64,000 bases of DNA, taken from contig CAUYUJ010009779.1 of the NCBI GenBank assembly GCA_963575745.1, positions 715,811 through 779,810 of the forward strand, written 5' to 3'. Numbering within the stretch: the first letter of the stretch is position 1; every line of letters begins with the position of its first letter. Position numbers and translations under genes: made by a program. Positions 62,040-64,000 of the stretch are shown piece after piece. The notes under the pieces are model-generated. The model searched no databases. It was not told the DNA's origin and was given only the letters and a program-made list of their open reading frames with translations. This DNA comes from Prorocentrum cordatum (lineage: Eukaryota > Sar > Dinophyceae > Prorocentrales > Prorocentraceae).

Positions 62040-62178
62040 GGAGAAGGAGGAGGAAAAGGAGGAATAAACATACACATAAACAGCACAGGAGGAGGAGGAG
62101 GAGGAGGAGGAGGAGGAGGAGGAGGAGGAGGAGGAGGAGGAAGAGGAGGAGAAGGAGGAGGAGGAGCAGCATAACAGG
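62040..62178. repeat. GGA triplet array
   Basis: About 25 GGA triplets, followed by GGAGAAGGA interruptions. Confidence 0.94.
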
Positions 62179-62224
62179 AGGAGGCTGAGCAGGAGGAGGA
62201 CAGGGAGAAAAGAAACATTTCTAT

Positions 62225-62395
62225 TTTGGGATCTGCGGGGCGAGAGCGAACCTGTTTCGCGGAAAGCTAAGCGGGACGCACGCAGCTTTAGGAGCGAAAA
62301 GGGGGCGGGGCCCCACGACGGCCGGGAGAGGGCGAAGCCCTGGGAACAGGCGGTGCAGGAGAAAATGTGCAGGAAAAGGTACACCTTGGACAGGG
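62225..62395. repeat. interspersed repeat family U, copy 3
   Basis: TGCGGGGCGAGAGCGAACC, AACAGGCGGTGCAGGAG and TGCAGGAAAAGGTACACC in the order of copies at 16905 and 32352. Confidence 0.65.
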
Positions 62396-63099
62396 CCCGG
62401 TGGCGAAGTCTCGGGAGGTAGAAAGCCGCGGTGGTGCCGTCGGCGGCGCACCGAGAACACCAACCTTACAAACTGCGGGAGAGGACGCGCCTGGTCACCA
62501 GGTCGACGCCCGGAGAGGAAGAGGAGCGCCACTGGGTCGGAACGCAACGCTGCGCCACCAAAGGTTACGCCAGGAGGTCCAGCCGTGGTAATCCAGTCCA
62601 CGAACATGGGGATCCGCAGCCCGGGGCGCGGCAGCCAGGCGAACCGACAACTTGCCGCCCATGGCCAAAAGGAGCCGGGGCGCTGCAGGGAGGAAGCCTG
62701 CCCCTCAGCGGCAAGCGCGTGAGAACGGGCAAAAGCCACACGCGTTGCGCTGCCGAGCCGCAGTGTCAAGGGCCGGGCCTGAGCCGCGCAGCGCCAAGAC
62801 CAGCGGAGCCGCCGAGGCGGCAAGGTGCAGGCGCCGGCACCGGGCCGGAGCCGCGCAGTGCCGGGCGCTGCCGCCATGGGAGGGGGGGTAGCAAGCGGGG
62901 GAGGGGAGAAGCGGGCAGGAAGGAGAACGGCCGGCCCAGCGAGCCAGCCACCGCGCCAGAAGTAGCGCGTGGCCGGGTGGAGCAGGGCACCCTGCGGGAT
63001 CAGGAGGGACAAACGGTCACATTACCAGTTGAACGAATGAGGAGGGAGGAGGAGGGCAAGTCACCGAAGACGTGGCCCAGGCCGACGTGGACGCGGACG

Positions 63100-63400
63100 C
63101 CGCCATGCCGAGCATGATCAGGTAGGCCCAGCGGATCAGGGGGGACTAACGGCCCCATGATGGTGGAAAGGCGGGGGGAAGGAGGGAGGCAGGTAGCCGA
63201 AGGCGCGGACCAGGCTGCACTCGCGAGGGACGACGTGGCGCCAGAGCCAGGTATGCCGGCATGGGCAAGGCACCCGTGGCAAAGAGGACCTTGCGGCGCT
63301 GCTGCGCGTTAGCGCGTAGACCTGCACCCCTTAACAGTGCCCCGATGGGGCGCGTGAGCCCGTTCACTGCGCCCGCGTTGGACGGCCGCAGTCGGGCGCT
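63100..63400 (-). other. possible second exon of the edge gene (weak)
   Basis: The minus strand reads CSARLRPSNAGAVNGLTRPI and then RKVLFATGALPMPAYLAL, and further down PLIRWAYLIMLGMAASAST in another frame. An acceptor in the phase required by the edge exon was not found, so membership is doubtful. Confidence 0.22.
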
Positions 63401-63584
63401 GCAGCCCCAGCCATTGTCGGGGCAGGCGTGGGGTCAGGGGGGCCAGCGGCCCCAAGTCCAGGTGCGAAGGAGGAAGGGGAAGGGGGGGCCAGGGTGCGCG
63501 CGTGGCCAGCGTTGCGCTGGTTGCACGTGCGGCGCCGAAAGATCTGCAGCGAACAAGAGATGCCGGGCGCGGCGCCCATTGCGC

Positions 63585-63606
63585 CGTCAGGGGGGGGGGG
63601 GGGGGG
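63585..63606. repeat. poly-G tract
   Basis: Uninterrupted run of about 17 G, a likely assembly and sequencing weak point. Confidence 0.9.
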
Positions 63607-63708
63607 CAGTTGCAGAGCTGGTCAGCGCCAGAGGCGTTTCCCGGTCCAATTGTCGGTGTACCCAGAACTGCGTGCCTGGGCCTCTCCGCGTCCTTCACCC
63701 TTGGTTAC

Positions 63709-64000
63709 CTCCCTGTTCTTCTGGAACCCCGGGTACAGGGCGCTCCCCCGTTCCCAGCCCACGTAGACGCCAGCGTTCCGGGGCCGCGCTTCCACGTGAT
63801 AGAGGTTGTTGGCCATATCCTCGAGAAACTGATCGATCATCTTGGGCTGCCAGAAGGTCGGGTCGAACTTGACTTGGCCCATGGACTTGCCATTGCCCTG
63901 CTCCTGGCCCATGTGCCTGCACCGCGAGTGCCAGGCCGCGGTGAAGTGGTAGCCTCCGCGCGGGCGTCGTGGCCAGCTGACGCGGCGGGCCTCCCAGGGG
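63709..64000 (-). CDS. exon of an unrecognised minus-strand gene, open at the window edge
   Basis: 97 codons are open from the edge to a strong donor (AGGGAG/GTAACC at 63709/63708), phase 0. The protein reads GGYHFTAAWHSRCRHMGQEQ, MGQVKFDPTFWQPKMIDQFL, EDMANNLYHVEARPRNAGVY and VGWERGSALYPGFQKNRE. Composition is balanced, unlike nearby noise, and rich in aromatic and charged residues. I do not recognise the family. The exon may begin upstream of the window. It is in the same orientation as the exchanger but 3.2 kb upstream, and nothing shows they belong to one transcript. Confidence 0.6.

Noticed and set aside
62221-63012. 263-codon minus frame as 5' exons of the exchanger
   Set aside because: It contains no alpha-1 repeat motif and includes the family U repeat.

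Overview
The window looks like nuclear DNA of a dinoflagellate, probably a GC-rich free-living species such as Prorocentrum; the genus is an inference. Five things support this. There is a near-perfect 22-nt copy of the dinoflagellate spliced leader (4723-4744, minus). There is a long decayed LINE-like retroelement of the dinoflagellate type (about 33.06-41.57 kb, minus). There is a broken copy of a multicopy dinoflagellate protein family (17.99-18.73 kb, minus). An intron-containing ion-exchanger gene lies at 58.9-60.5 kb. Finally, the DNA is extremely repeat-dense and gene-poor.

Real coding sequence is scarce. The only clear conventional gene is the 3' half of a K+-dependent Na+/Ca2+ exchanger (NCKX/SLC24 family) on the minus strand, in three exons (about 60532-60039, 59842-59594, 59363-58920). 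The exons join in phase and restore a continuous second half of the protein; the exons for the first half are not visible. At the right edge a convincing exon of an unrecognised minus-strand gene (63709 to beyond 64000) ends at a strong splice donor. Most other long open frames are by-products of GC richness, triplet microsatellites, or tandem repeats whose unit is a multiple of three.

Layout: 0.17-2.28 kb, a TIR-bounded element carrying about 22 copies of a 78-bp satellite. 2.3-14 kb, clusters of short inverted-repeat elements (MITE-like), triplet arrays, the spliced-leader relic and a 54-bp satellite. 14-17 kb, a diverged relative of the 78-bp satellite and a degenerate CCAAGA-GGCC array. 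17-20 kb, MITEs around the broken dinoflagellate gene. 20-32 kb, more MITEs, a 33-bp minisatellite and large triplet arrays. 33-41.6 kb, the retroelement. 42-45 kb, a foldback element and two adjacent TIR elements packed with internal minisatellites. 45-58 kb, MITE clusters, a 100-N assembly gap and a long GTC array. 58.9-60.5 kb, the exchanger gene. 61-64 kb, a second CCAAGA-GGCC array and the edge exon.

The strongest pattern beyond genes is the mobile-repeat landscape. About 20 local families of short elements with terminal inverted repeats recur, many nested in each other, and two families hold satellite arrays inside their own TIRs. Family letters (A, B, C and so on) are local labels. All matches were read by eye; no search or alignment was run.
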